Positions 6,820 through 20,497 of a stretch of DNA of 64,000 bases are shown here, piece after piece (positions within the stretch are counted from its first letter, which is position 1; each line of letters starts with the position of its first letter). The translations under genes and the position numbers were made by a program. The stretch covers positions 12,150,236 through 12,214,235 of the forward strand of contig OX453282.1 of assembly GCA_949710005.1 (NCBI GenBank), read 5' to 3'. A model generated the notes under the pieces. The model worked only from the letters and a program-made list of their open reading frames with translations. It was not told the origin of the DNA and did no database searches. Origin of the DNA: Ricordea florida. Taxonomy: Eukaryota; Cnidaria; Anthozoa; Corallimorpharia; Ricordeidae.

Positions 6820-9722
6820 TGTATGAAGTGCGCATGCGTAGTAACAAAGAGTTCTTTCCTTAAATCACATGGAAATATAATCGTTTCAATTAAAATTTCA
6901 TTCGTTATCTAAACCTTCGTCTATATCCTACTATGACAGATAGATAAGACATTCAAAATGATTCGATAACTTACCACGCTAGATGACGGTCCTCCTGCCC
7001 ATACAATCTCTTATATGGTGTTTTGACAAAAATCTGTAAGGCTGAGTTTCCTTGCAACCATCTCTTTGTATTTTATCTTGTTCTCAAGAATGACTACAAT
7101 CACGAGATAAAATGGATTTTAAATTACATTTTAAATGCTACAAGGTGGTGAAAATTGCATGTTTGTCACTAATCTGTGTAATGAGGACTGATTTGATGAA
7201 CTTTAGTACTGTCTGAGCAGTATAATTTACAATCAGCTGCCTTAAGCTAACATGTTGACAGCTGAAATACAATAGGATTGCGAATTACAATCAATTTTAC
7301 TTCTTACGTAGATGTTACCCTTTCGTTATACTACAAGTATGCAAAGTTTCAGAATTGCAAAGATTCTGCAAGCCGAGATATGATAGATTATCTTTCATTT
7401 TAAGGATTTAAAGGCAATTGTATGAAGTGCGCATGCGTAGTAACAAAGAGTTCTTTCCTTAAATCACATGGAAATATAATCGTTTCAATTAAAATTTCAT
7501 TCGTTATCTAAACCTTCGTCTATATCCTACTATGACAGATAGATAAAACATTCAAAATGATTCGATAACTTACCACGCTAGATGACGGTCCTCCTGCCCA
7601 TACAATCTCTTATATGGTGTTTTGACAAAAATCTGTAAGGCTGAGTTTCCTTGCAACCATCTCTTTGTATTTTATCTTGTTCTCAAGAATGACTACAATC
7701 ACGAGATAAAATGGATTTTAAATTACATTTTAAATGCTACAAGGTGGTGAAAATTGCATGTTTGTCACTAATCTGTGTAATGAGGACTGATTTGATGAAC
7801 TTTAGTACTGTCTGAGCAGTATAATTTACAATCAGCTGCCTTAAGCTAATATGTTGACAGCTGAAATACAATAGGATTGCGAATTAAAATCAATTTTACT
7901 TCTTACGTAGATGTTACCCTTTCGTTATACTACAAGTATGCAAAGTTTCAGAATTGCAAAGATTCTGCAAGCCGAGATATGATAGATTATCTTTCATTTT
8001 AAGGATTTAAAGGCAATTGTATGAAGTGCGCATGCGTAGTAACAAAGAGTTCTTTCCTTAAATCACATGGAAATATAATCGTTTCAATTAAAATTTCATT
8101 CGTTATCTATACCTTCGTCTATATCCTACTATGACAGATAGATAAAACATTCAAAATGATTCGATAACTTACCACGCTAGATGACGGTCCTCCTGCCCAT
8201 ACAATCTCTTATATGGTGTTTTGACAAAAATCTGTAAGGCTGAGTTTCCTTGCAACGATCTCTTTGTATTTTATCTTTTTCTTAAGAATGACTACAATCA
8301 CGAGATAAAATGGATTTTAAATTACATTTTAAATGCTACAAGGTGGTGAAAAATGCATGTTTGTCACTAATCTGTGTATTGAGGACTGATTTGATGAACT
8401 TTAGTACTGTCTGAGCAGTATGCTTTACAATCAGCTGCCTTAAGCTAATATGTTGACAGCTGAAATACAATAGGATTGCGAATTACAATCAATTTTACTT
8501 TTTACGTAGATGTTACCCTTTCGTTATACTACAAGTCTGCAAAGTTTCAGAATTGCAAAGATTCTGCAAGCCGAGATATGATAGAATATCTTTCATTTTA
8601 AGGGTTTAAAGGCAATTGTATGAAGTGCGCATGCGTAGTAACAAAGAGTTCTTTCCTTAAATCACATGGAAATATAATCGTTTCAATTAAAATTTCATTC
8701 GTTATCTAAACCTTCATCTATATCCTACTATGACAGATAGATAAAACATTCAAAATGATTCGATAACTTACCACTCTAGATGACGGTCCTCTTGCCCATA
8801 CAATCTCTTATATGGTGTTTTGACAAAAATCTGTAAGGCTGAGTTTCCTTGCAACCATCTCTTTGTATTTTATCTTGTTCTTAAGAATGACTACAATCAC
8901 GAGATAAAATGGATTTTAAATTACATTTTAAATGCTACAAGGTGGTGAAAATTGCATGTTTGTCACTAATCTGTGTAATGAGGACTGATTTGATGAACTT
9001 TAGTACTGTCTGAGCAGTATGCTTTACAATCAGCTGCCTTAAGCTAATATGTTGACAGCTGAAATACAATAGGATTGCGAATTACAATCAATTTTACTTT
9101 TTACGTAGATGTTAGCCTTTCGTTATACTACAAGTCTGCAAAGTTTCAGAATTGAAAAGATTCTGCAAGCCGAGATATGATAGAATATCTTTCATTTTAA
9201 GGGTTTAAAGGCAATTGTATGAAGTGCGCATGCGTAGTAACAAAGAGTTCTTTCCTTAAATCACATGGAAATATAATCGTCTCAATTAAAATTTCATTCG
9301 TTATCTAAACCTTCGTCTATATCCTACTATGACAGATAGATAAAACATTCAAAATGATTCGATATTTTACCACGCTAGATGACGGTCCTCCTGCCCATAC
9401 AATCTCTTATATGGTGTTTTGACAAAAATCTGTAAGGCTGAGTTTCCTTGCAACCATCTCTTTGTATTTTATCTTGTTCTTAAGAATGACTACAATCACG
9501 AGATAAAATGGATTTTAAATTACATTTTAAATGCTACAAGGTGGTGAAAATTGCATGTTTGTCACTAATCTGTGTAATGAGGACTGATTTGATGAACTTT
9601 AGTACTGTCTGAGCAGTATGCTTTACAATCAGCTGCCTTAAGCTAATATGTTGACAGCTGAAATACAATAGGATTGCGAATTACAATCAATTTTACTTTT
9701 TACGTAGATGTTAGCCTTTTGT

Positions 9723-12700
9723 TATACTACAAGTATGCAAAGTGTCAGAATTGAAAAGATTCTGCGAGCCGATATATGATAGATTATCTTTCATTTTAAG
9801 GATTTAAAGGCAATTGTATGAAGTGCGCATGCGTAGTAACAAAGAGTTCTTTCCTTAAATCACATGGAAATATAATCGTTTGAATTAAAATTTCATTCGT
9901 TATCTAAACCTTCGTCTATATCCTACTATGACAGATAGATAAAACATTCAAAATGATTCGATAACTTACCACGCTAGATGACGGTCCTCCTGCCCATACA
10001 ATCTCTTATATGGTGTTTTGACAAAACTCTGTAAGGCTGAATTTCCTTGCAACCATCTCTTTGTATTGTATCTTGTTTTAAGGAATGACTACAATCAGGA
10101 GATAAAATGGATTTTAAATTACATTTTAAATGCTACAAGGTGGTGTAAATTGCATGTTTGTCACTAATCTGTGTAATGAGGACTGATTTGATGAACTTTA
10201 GTACTGTCTGAGCAGTATAATTTACAATCAGCTTCCTTAAGCTAATATGTTGACAGCTGAAATACAATAGGATTGCGAATTACAATCAATTTTACTTTTT
10301 ACGTAGATGTTAGCCTTTCGTTGTACTACAAGTCTGCAAAGTTTCAGAATTACAAAGATTCTGCAAGCCGAGATATGATAGAATATCTTTCATTTTAAGG
10401 GTTTAAAGGCAATTGTATGAAGTGCGCATGCGTAGTAACAAAGAGTTCTTTCCTTAAATCACATGGAAATATAATCGTTTCAATTAAAATTTCATTCGTT
10501 ATCTAAACCTTCGTCTATATCCTACTATGACCGATAGATAAGACATTCAAAATGATTCGATAACTTACCAAGCTAGATGACGGTCCTCCTGCCCATACAA
10601 TCTCTTATATGGTGTTTTGACAAAAATCTGTAAGGCTGAGTTTCCTTGCAACCATCTCTGTATTTTATCTTGTTCTTAACAATGACTACAATCACGAGAT
10701 AAAATGGATTTTAAATTACATTTTAAATGCCACAAGGTAATGAAAATTGCATGTTTGTCACTAATCTGTGTAATGAGGACTGATTTGATGAACTTTAGTA
10801 CTGTCTGAGCAGTATGCTTTACAATCAGCTGCCTTAAGCTAATATGTTGACAGCTGAAATACAATAGGATTGCGAATTACAATCAATTTTACTTTTTACG
10901 TAGATGTTAGCCTTTTGTTATACTACAAGTATGCAAAGTTTCAGAATTGAAAAGATTCTGCAAGCCGAGATATGATAGAATATCTTTCATTTTAAGGGTT
11001 TAAAGGCAATTGTATGAAGTGCGCATGCGTAGTAACAAAGAGTTCTTTCCTTAAATCACATGGAAATATAATCGTCTCAATTAAAATTTCATTCGTTATC
11101 TAAACCTTCGTCTATATCTTACTATGACAGATAGATAAAACATTCAAAATGATTCGATATTTTACCACGCTAGATGACGGTCCTCCTGCCCATACAATCT
11201 CTTATATGGTGTTTTGACAAAAATCTGTAAGGCTGAGTTTCCTTGCAACCATCTCTTTGTATTTTATCTTGTTCTTAGGAATGACTACAATCACGAGATA
11301 AAATGGATTTTAAATTACATTTTAAATGCTACAAGGTGGTGAAAATTGCATGTTTGTCACTAATCTGTGTAATGAGGACTGATTTGATGAACTTTAGTAC
11401 TGTCTGAGCAGTATGCTTTACAATCAGCTGCCTTAAGCTAATATGTTGACAGCTGAAATACAATAGGATTGCGAATTACAATCAATTTTACTTTTTACGT
11501 AGATGTTAGCCTTTTGTTATACTACAAGTATGCAAAGTGTCAGAATTGAAAAGATTCTGCAAGCCGAGATATGATAGATTATCTTTCATTTTAAGGATTT
11601 AAAGGCAATTGTATGAAGTGCGCATGCGTAGTAACAAAGAGTTCTTTCCTTAAATCACATGGAAATATAATCGTTTGAATTAAAATTTCATTCGTTATCT
11701 AAACCTTCGTCTATATCCTACTATGACAGATAGATAAAACATTCAAAATGATTCGATAACTTACCACTCTAGATGACGGTCCTCCTGCCCATACAATCTC
11801 TTATATGGTGTTTTGACAAAAATCTGTAAGGCTGAGTTTCCTTGCAACCATCTCTTTGTATTTTATCTTGTTCTTAAGAATGACTACAATCACGAGATAA
11901 AATGGATTTTAAATTACATTTTAAATGCTACAAGGAGGTGAAAATTGCATGTTTGTCACTAATCTGTGTAATGAGGACTGATTTGATGAACTTTAGTACT
12001 GTCTGAGCAGTATGCTTTACAATCAGCTGCCTTAAGCTGATATGTTGACAGCTGAAATACAATAGGATTGCGAATTACAATCAATTTTACTTTTTACGTA
12101 GATGTTAGCATTTCGTTATACTACAAGTATGCAAAGTTTTAGAATTGCAAAGATTCTGCAAGCCGAGATATGATAGAATATCTTTCATTTTAAGGGTTTA
12201 AGGGCAATTGTATGAAGTGCGCATGCGTAGTAACAAAGAGTTCTTTCCTTAAATCACATGGAAATATAATCGTTTCAATTAAAATTTCATTCGTTATCTA
12301 AACCTTCGTCTATATCCTACTATGACAGATAGATAAAACATTCAAAATGATTCGATAACTTACCACGCTAGATGACGGTCCTCCTGCCCATACAATCTCT
12401 TATATGGTGTTTTGACAAAAATCTGTAAGGCTGAGTTTCCTTGCAACCATCTCTTTGTATTTTATCTTGTTCTTAAGAATGACTACAATCACGAGATAAA
12501 ATGGATTTTAAATTACATTTTAAATGCTACAAGGTGGTGAAAATTTCATGTTTGTCACTAATCTGTGTAATGAGGACTGATTTGATGAACTTTAGTACTG
12601 TCTGAGCAGTATGCTTTAAAATCAGCTCCCTTAAGCTAATGTGTTGACAGCTGAAATACAATAGGATTGCGAATTACAATCAATTTTACTTTTTACGTAG

Positions 12701-15700
12701 ATGTTAGCCCTTCGTTATACTACAAGTATGCAAAGTTTCAGAATTGCAAAGATTCTGCAAGCCGAGATATGATAGAATATCTTTCAGTTTAAGGGTTTAA
12801 AGGCAATTGTATGAAGTGCGCATGCTTAGTAACAAAGAGTTCTTTCCTTTAATCACATGGAAATATAATCGTTTCAATTAAAATTTCATTCGTTATCTAA
12901 ACCTTCGTTTATATCCTACTATGACAGATAGATAAAACATTCAAAATGTTCGATAACTTACCACTCTAGATGACGGTCCTCCTGCCCATACAATCTCTTA
13001 TATGGTGTTTTGACAAAAATCTGTAAGGCTGAGTTTCCTTGCAACCATCTCTTTGTATTTTATCTTGTTCTTAAGAATGACTACAATCACGAGATAAAAT
13101 GGATTTTAAATTACATTTTAAATGCTACAAGGTGGTGAAAATTGCATGTTTGTCACTAATCTGTGTAATGAGGACTGATTTGATGAACTTTAGTACTGTC
13201 TGAGCAGTATGCTTTACAATCAGCTCCCTTAAGCTAATGTGTTGACAGCTCAAATACAACAGGATTACGAATTACAATCAATTTTACTTTTTACGTAGAT
13301 GTTACCCTTTTGTTATACTACAAGTATGCAAAGTTTCAGAATTGAAAAGATTCTGCAAGCCGAGATATGATAGGATATCTTTCATTTTAAGGGTTTAAGG
13401 GCAATTGTATGAAGTGCGCATGCGTAGTAACAAAGAGTTCTTTCCTTAAATCACATGGAAATATAATCGTTTCAATTAAAATTTCATTCGTTATCTAAAC
13501 CTTCGTCTATATCCTACTATGACAGATAGATAAAACATTCAAAATGATTCGATAACTTACCACGCTAGATGACGGTCCTCCTGCCCATACAATCTCTTAT
13601 ATGGTGTTTTGACAAAAATCTGTAAGGCTGAGTTTCCTTACAACCATCTCTTTGTATTTTATCTTGTTCTTAAGAATGACTACAATCACGAGATAAAATG
13701 AAATTTAAGTTACATTTTAAATGCTACAAGGTGGTGAAAATTGCATGTTTGTCACTAATCTGTGTAATGAGGACTGATTTGATGAACTTTAGTACTGTCT
13801 GAGCAGTATGCTTTACAATCAGCTGCCTTAAGCTAATATGTTGACAGCTGAAATACAATAGGATTGCGAATTACAATCAATTTTACTTTTTACGTAGATG
13901 TTAGCCTTTTGTTATACTACAAGTATGCAAAGTGTCAGAATTGAAAAGATTCTGCAAGCCGATATATGATAGATTATCTTTCATTTTAAGGATTTAAAGG
14001 CAATTGTATGAAGTGCGCATGCGTAGTAACAAAGAGTTCTTTCCTTAAATCACATGGAAATATAATCGTTTGAATTAAAATTTCATTCGTTATCTAAACC
14101 TTCGTCTATATCCTACTATGACAGATAGATAAAACATTCAAAATGATTCGATAACTTACCACGCTAGATGACGGTCCTCCTGCCCATACAATCTCTTATA
14201 TGGTGTTTTGACAAAACTCTGCAAGGCTGAATTTCCTTGCAACCATCTCTTTGTATTGTATCTTGTTTTAAGGAATGACTACAATCAGGAGATAAAATGG
14301 ATTTTAAATTACATTTTAAATGCTACAAGGTGGTGTAAATTGCATGTTTGTCACTAATCTGTGTAATGAGGACTGATTTGATGAACTTTAGTACTGTCTG
14401 AGCAGTATAATTTACAATCAGCTTCCTTAAGCTAATATGTTGACAGCTGAAATACAATAGGATTGCGAATTACAATCAATTTTACTTTTTACGTAGATGT
14501 TAGCCTTTCGTTGTACTACAAGTCTGCAAAGTTTCAGAATTGAAAAGATTCTGCAAGCCGAGATATGATAGATTATCTTTCATTTTAAGGATTTAAAGGC
14601 AATTGTATGAAGTGCGCATGCGTAGTAACAAAGAGTTCTTTCCTTAAATCACATGGAAATATAATCGTTTGAATTAAAATTTCATTCGTTATCTAAACCT
14701 TCGTCTATATCCTACTATGACAGATAGATAAAACATTCAAAATGATTCGATAACTTACCACTCTAGATGACGGTCCTCCTGCCCATACAATCTCTTATAT
14801 GGTGTTTTGACAAAAATCTGTAAGGCTGAGTTTCCTTGCAACCATCTCTTTGTATTTTATCTTGTTCTTAAGAATGACTACAATCACGAGATAAAATGGA
14901 TTTTAAATTACATTTTAAATGCTACAAGGAGGTGAAAATTGCATGTTTGTCACTAATCTGTGTAATGAGGACTGATTTGATGAACTTTAGTACTGTCTGA
15001 GCAGTATGCTTTACAATCAGCTCCCTTAAGCTGATATGTTGACAGCTGAAATACAATAGGATTGCGAATTACAATCAATTTTACTTTTTACGTAGATGTT
15101 AGCATTTCGTTATACTACAAGTATGCAAAGTTTTAGAATTGCAAAGATTCTGCAAGCCGAGATATGATAGAATATCTTTCATTTTAAGGGTTTAAGAGCA
15201 ATTGTATGAAGTGCGCATGCGTAGTAACAAAGAGTTCTTTCCTTAAATCACATGGAAATATAATCGTTTCAATTAAAATTTCATTCGTTATCTAAACCTT
15301 CGTCTATATCCTACTATGACAGATAGATAAAACATTCAAAATGATTCGATAACTTACCACGCTAGATGACGGTCCTCCTGCCCATACAATCTCTTATATG
15401 GTGTTTTGACAAAAATCTGTAAGGCTGAGTTTCCTTGCAACCATCTCTTTGTATTTTATCTTGTTCTTAAGAATGACTACAATCACGAGATAAAATGGAT
15501 TTTAAATTACATTTTAAATGCTACAAGGTGGTGAAAATTTCATGTTTGTCACTAATCTGTGTAATGAGGACTGATTTGATGAACTTTAGTACTGTCTGAG
15601 CAGTATGCTTTAAAATCAGCTCCCTTAAGCTAATGTGTTGACAGCTGAAATACAATAGGATTGCGAATTACAATCAATTTTACTTTTTACGTAGATGTTA

Positions 15701-18700
15701 GCCCTTCGTTATACTACAAGTATGCAAAGTTTCAGAATTGCAAAGATTCTGCAAGCCGAGATATGATAGAATATCTTTCAGTTTAAGGGTTTAAAGGCAA
15801 TTGTATGAAGTGCGCATGCTTAGTAACAAAGAGTTCTTTCCTTTAATCACATGGAAATATAATCGTTTCAATTAAAATTTCATTCGTTATCTAAACCTTC
15901 GTTTATATCCTACTATGACAGATAGATAAAACATTCAAAATGTTCGATAACTTACCACTCTAGATGACGGTCCTCCTGCCCATACAATCTCTTATATGGT
16001 GTTTTGACAAAAATCTGTAAGGCTGAGTTTCCTTGCAACCATCTCTTTGTATTTTATCTTGTTCTTAAGAATGACTACAATCACGAGATAAAATGGATTT
16101 TAAATTACATTTTAAATGCTACAAGGTGGTGAAAATTGCATGTTTGTCACTAATCTGTGTAATGAGGACTGATTTGATGAACTTTAGTACTGTCTGAGCA
16201 GTATGCTTTACAATCAGCTCCCTTAAGCTAATGTGTTGACAGCTCAAATACAACAGGATTACGAATTACAATCAATTTTACTTTTTACGTAGATGTTACC
16301 CTTTTGTTATACTACAAGTATGCAAAGTTTCAGAATTGAAAAGATTCTGCAAGCCGAGATATGATAGGATATCTTTCATTTTAAGGGTTTAAGGGCAATT
16401 GTATGAAGTGCGCATGCGTAGTAACAAAGAGTTCTTTCCTTAAATCACATGGAAATATAATCGTTTCAATTAAAATTTCATTCGTTATCTAAACCTTCGT
16501 CTATATCCTACTATGACAGATAGATAAAACATTCAAAATGATTCGATAACTTACCACGCTAGATGACGGTCCTCCTGCCCATACAATCTCTTATATGGTG
16601 TTTTGACAAAAATCTGTAAGGCTGAGTTTCCTTACAACCATCTCTTTGTATTTTATCTTGTTCTTAAGAATGACTACAATCACGAGATAAAATGAAATTT
16701 AAGTTACATTTTAAATGCTACAAGGTGGTGAAAATTGCATGTTTGTCACTAATCTGTGTAATGAGGACTGATTTGATGAACTTTAGTACTGTCTGAGCAG
16801 TATGCTTTACAATCAGCTGCCTTAAGCTAATATGTTGACAGCTGAAATACAATAGGATTGCGAATTACAATCAATTTTACTTTTTACGTAGATGTTAGCC
16901 TTTTGTTATACTACAAGTATGCAAAGTGTCAGAATTGAAAAGATTCTGCAAGCCGATATATGATAGATTATCTTTCATTTTAAGGATTTAAAGGCAATTG
17001 TATGAAGTGCGCATGCGTAGTAACAAAGAGTTCTTTCCTTAAATCACATGGAAATATAATCGTTTGAATTAAAATTTCATTCGTTATCTAAACCTTCGTC
17101 TATATCCTACTATGACAGATAGATAAAACATTCAAAATGATTCGATAACTTACCACGCTAGATGACGGTCCTCCTGCCCATACAATCTCTTATATGGTGT
17201 TTTGACAAAACTCTGCAAGGCTGAATTTCCTTGCAACCATCTCTTTGTATTGTATCTTGTTTTAAGGAATGACTACAATCAGGAGATAAAATGGATTTTA
17301 AATTACATTTTAAATGCTACAAGGTGGTGTAAATTGCATGTTTGTCACTAATCTGTGTAATGAGGACTGATTTGATGAACTTTAGTACTGTCTGAGCAGT
17401 ATAATTTACAATCAGCTTCCTTAAGCTAATATGTTGACAGCTGAAATACAATAGGATTGCGAATTACAATCAATTTTACTTTTTACGTAGATGTTAGCCT
17501 TTCGTTGTACTACAAGTCTGCAAAGTTTCAGAATTACAAAGATTCTGCAAGCCGAGATATGATAGAATATCTTTCATTTTAAGGGTTTAAAGGCAATTGT
17601 ATGAAGTGCGCATGCGTAGTAACAAAGAGTTCTTTCCTTAAATCACATGGAAATATAATCGTTTCAATTAAAATTTCATTCGTTATCTAAACCTTCGTCT
17701 ATATCCTACTATGACCGATAGATAAGACATTCAAAATGATTCGATAACTTACCAAGCTAGATGACGGTCCTCCTGCCCATACAATCTCTTATATGGTGTT
17801 TTGACAAAAATCTGTAAGGCTGAGTTTCCTTGCAACCATCTCTGTATTTTATCTTGTTCTTAAGAATGACTACAATCACGAGATAAAATGGATTTTAAAT
17901 TACATTTTAAATGCTACAAGGTGGTGAAAATTGCATGTTTGTCACTAATCTGTGTAATGAGGACTGATTTGATGAACTTTAGTACTGTCTGAGCAGTATG
18001 CTTTACAATCAGCTGCCTTAAGCTAATATGTTGACAGCTGAAATACAATAGGAATGCGAATTACAATCAATTTTACTTTTTACGTAGATGTTAGCCTTTT
18101 GTTATACTACAAGTATGCAAAGTGTCAGAATTGAAAAGATTCTGCAAGCCGAGATATGATAGATTATCTTTCATTTTAAGGATTTAAAGGCAATTGTATG
18201 AAGTGCGCATGCGTAGTAACAAAGAGTTCTTTCCTTAAATCACATGGAAATATAATCGTTTGAATTAAAATTTCATTCGTTATCTAAACCTTCGTCTATA
18301 TCCTACTATGACAGATAGATAAAACATTCAAAATGATTCGATAACTTACCACTCTAGATGACGGTCCTCCTGCCCATACAATCTCTTATATGGTGTTTTG
18401 ACAAAAATCTGTAAGGCTGAGTTTCCTTGCAACCATCTCTTTGTATTTTATCTTGTTCTTAAGAATGACTACAATCACGAGATAAAATGGATTTTAAATT
18501 ACATTTTAAATGCTACAAGGAGGTGAAAATTGCATGTTTGTCACTAATCTGTGTAATGAGGACTGATTTGATGAACTTTAGTACTGTCTGAGCAGTATGC
18601 TTTACAATCAGCTGCCTTAAGCTGATATGTTGACAGCTGAAATACAATAGGATTGCGAATTACAATCAATTTTACTTTTTACGTAGATGTTAGCATTTCG

Positions 18701-20497
18701 TTATACTACAAGTATGCAAAGTTTTAGAATTGCAAAGATTCTGCAAGCCGAGATATGATAGAATATCTTTCATTTTAAGGGTTTAAGGGCAATTGTATGA
18801 AGTGCGCATGCGTAGTAACAAAGAGTTCTTTCCTTAAATCACATGGAAATATAATCGTTTCAATTAAAATTTCATTCGTTATCTAAACCTTCGTCTATAT
18901 CCTACTATGACAGATAGATAAAACATTCAAAATGATTCGATAACTTACCACGCTAGATGACGGTCCTCCTGCCCATACAATCTCTTATATGGTGTTTTGA
19001 CAAAAATCTGTAAGGCTGAGTTTCCTTGCAACCATCTCTTTGTATTTTATCTTGTTCTTAAGAATGACTACAATCACGAGATAAAATGGATTTTAAATTA
19101 CATTTTAAATGCTACAAGGTGGTGAAAATTTCATGTTTGTCACTAATCTGTGTAATGAGGACTGATTTGATGAACTTTAGTACTGTCTGAGCAGTATGCT
19201 TTAAAATCAGCTCCCTTAAGCTAATGTGTTGACAGCTGAAATACAATAGGATTGCGAATTACAATCAATTTTACTTTTTACGTAGATGTTAGCCCTTCGT
19301 TATACTACAAGTATGCAAAGTTTCAGAATTGCAAAGATTCTGCAAGCCGAGATATGATAGAATATCTTTCAGTTTAAGGGTTTAAAGGCAATTGTATGAA
19401 GTGCGCATGCTTAGTAACAAAGAGTTCTTTCCTTTAATCACATGGAAATATAATCGTTTCAATTAAAATTTCATTCGTTATCTAAACCTTCGTTTATATC
19501 CTACTATGACAGATAGATAAAACATTCAAAATGTTCGATAACTTACCACTCTAGATGACGGTCCTCCTGCCCATACAATCTCTTATATGGTGTTTTGACA
19601 AAAATCTGTAAGGCTGAGTTTCCTTGCAACCATCTCTTTGTATTTTATCTTGTTCTTAAGAATGACTACAATCACGAGATAAAATGGATTTTAAATTACA
19701 TTTTAAATGCTACAAGGTGGTGAAAATTGCATGTTTGTCACTAATCTGTGTAATGAGGACTGATTTGATGAACTTTAGTACTGTCTGAGCAGTATGCTTT
19801 ACAATCAGCTCCCTTAAGCTAATGTGTTGACAGCTGAAATACAATAGGATTACGAATTACAATCAATTTTACTTTTTACGTAGATGTTACCCTTTTGTTA
19901 TACTACAAGTATGCAAAGTTTCAGAATTGAAAAGATTCTGCAAGCCGAGATATGATAGGATATCTTTCATTTTAAGGGTTTAAGGGCAATTGTATGAAGT
20001 GCGCATGCGTAGTAACAAAGAGTTCTTTCCTTAAATCACATGGAAATATAATCGTTTCAATTAAAATTTCATTCGTTATCTAAACCTTCGTCTATATCCT
20101 ACTATGACAGATAGATAAAACATTCAAAATGATTCGATAACTTACCACGCTAGATGACGGTCCTCCTGCCCATACAATCTCTTATATGGTGTTTTGACAA
20201 AAATCTGTAAGGCTGAGTTTCCTTGCAACCATCTCTTTGTATTTTATCTTGTTCTTAAGAATGACTACAATCACGAGATAAAATGAAATTTAAGTTACAT
20301 TTTAAATGCTACAAGGTGGTGAAAATTTCATGTTTGTCACTAATCTGTGTAATGAGGACTGATTTGATGAACTTTAGTACTGTCTGAGCAGTATGCTTTA
20401 AAATCAGCTCCCTTAAGCTAATGTGTTGACAGCTGAAATACAATAGGATTGCGAATTACAATCAATTTTACTTTTTACGTAGATGTTACCCTTTCGT
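9723..20497. repeat. Higher-order repeat region A: three unequal copies of a 5-7 monomer block
   Basis: Block copies are 9723-13912 (4,190 bp, 7 monomers), 13913-16906 (2,994 bp, 5 monomers) and 16907-20497 (3,591 bp, 6 monomers). Diagnostic monomers recur in the same order. First is one with GTGTCAG and GATATATG, plus CAGGAGATA. Next comes one with GTTGTACTAC and GACCGATAG. Then one with CTCTAGATG and AAGGAGGTG, one with GTTTTAGAATTG, one with CAGTTTAAG and a 2-bp deletion (AAAATGTTCG at about 12944, 15938 and 19529), and one with TAGGATATC. Copies 2 and 3 lack one or two monomers of copy 1 and carry chimeric monomers at the missing positions. Confidence 0.85.
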
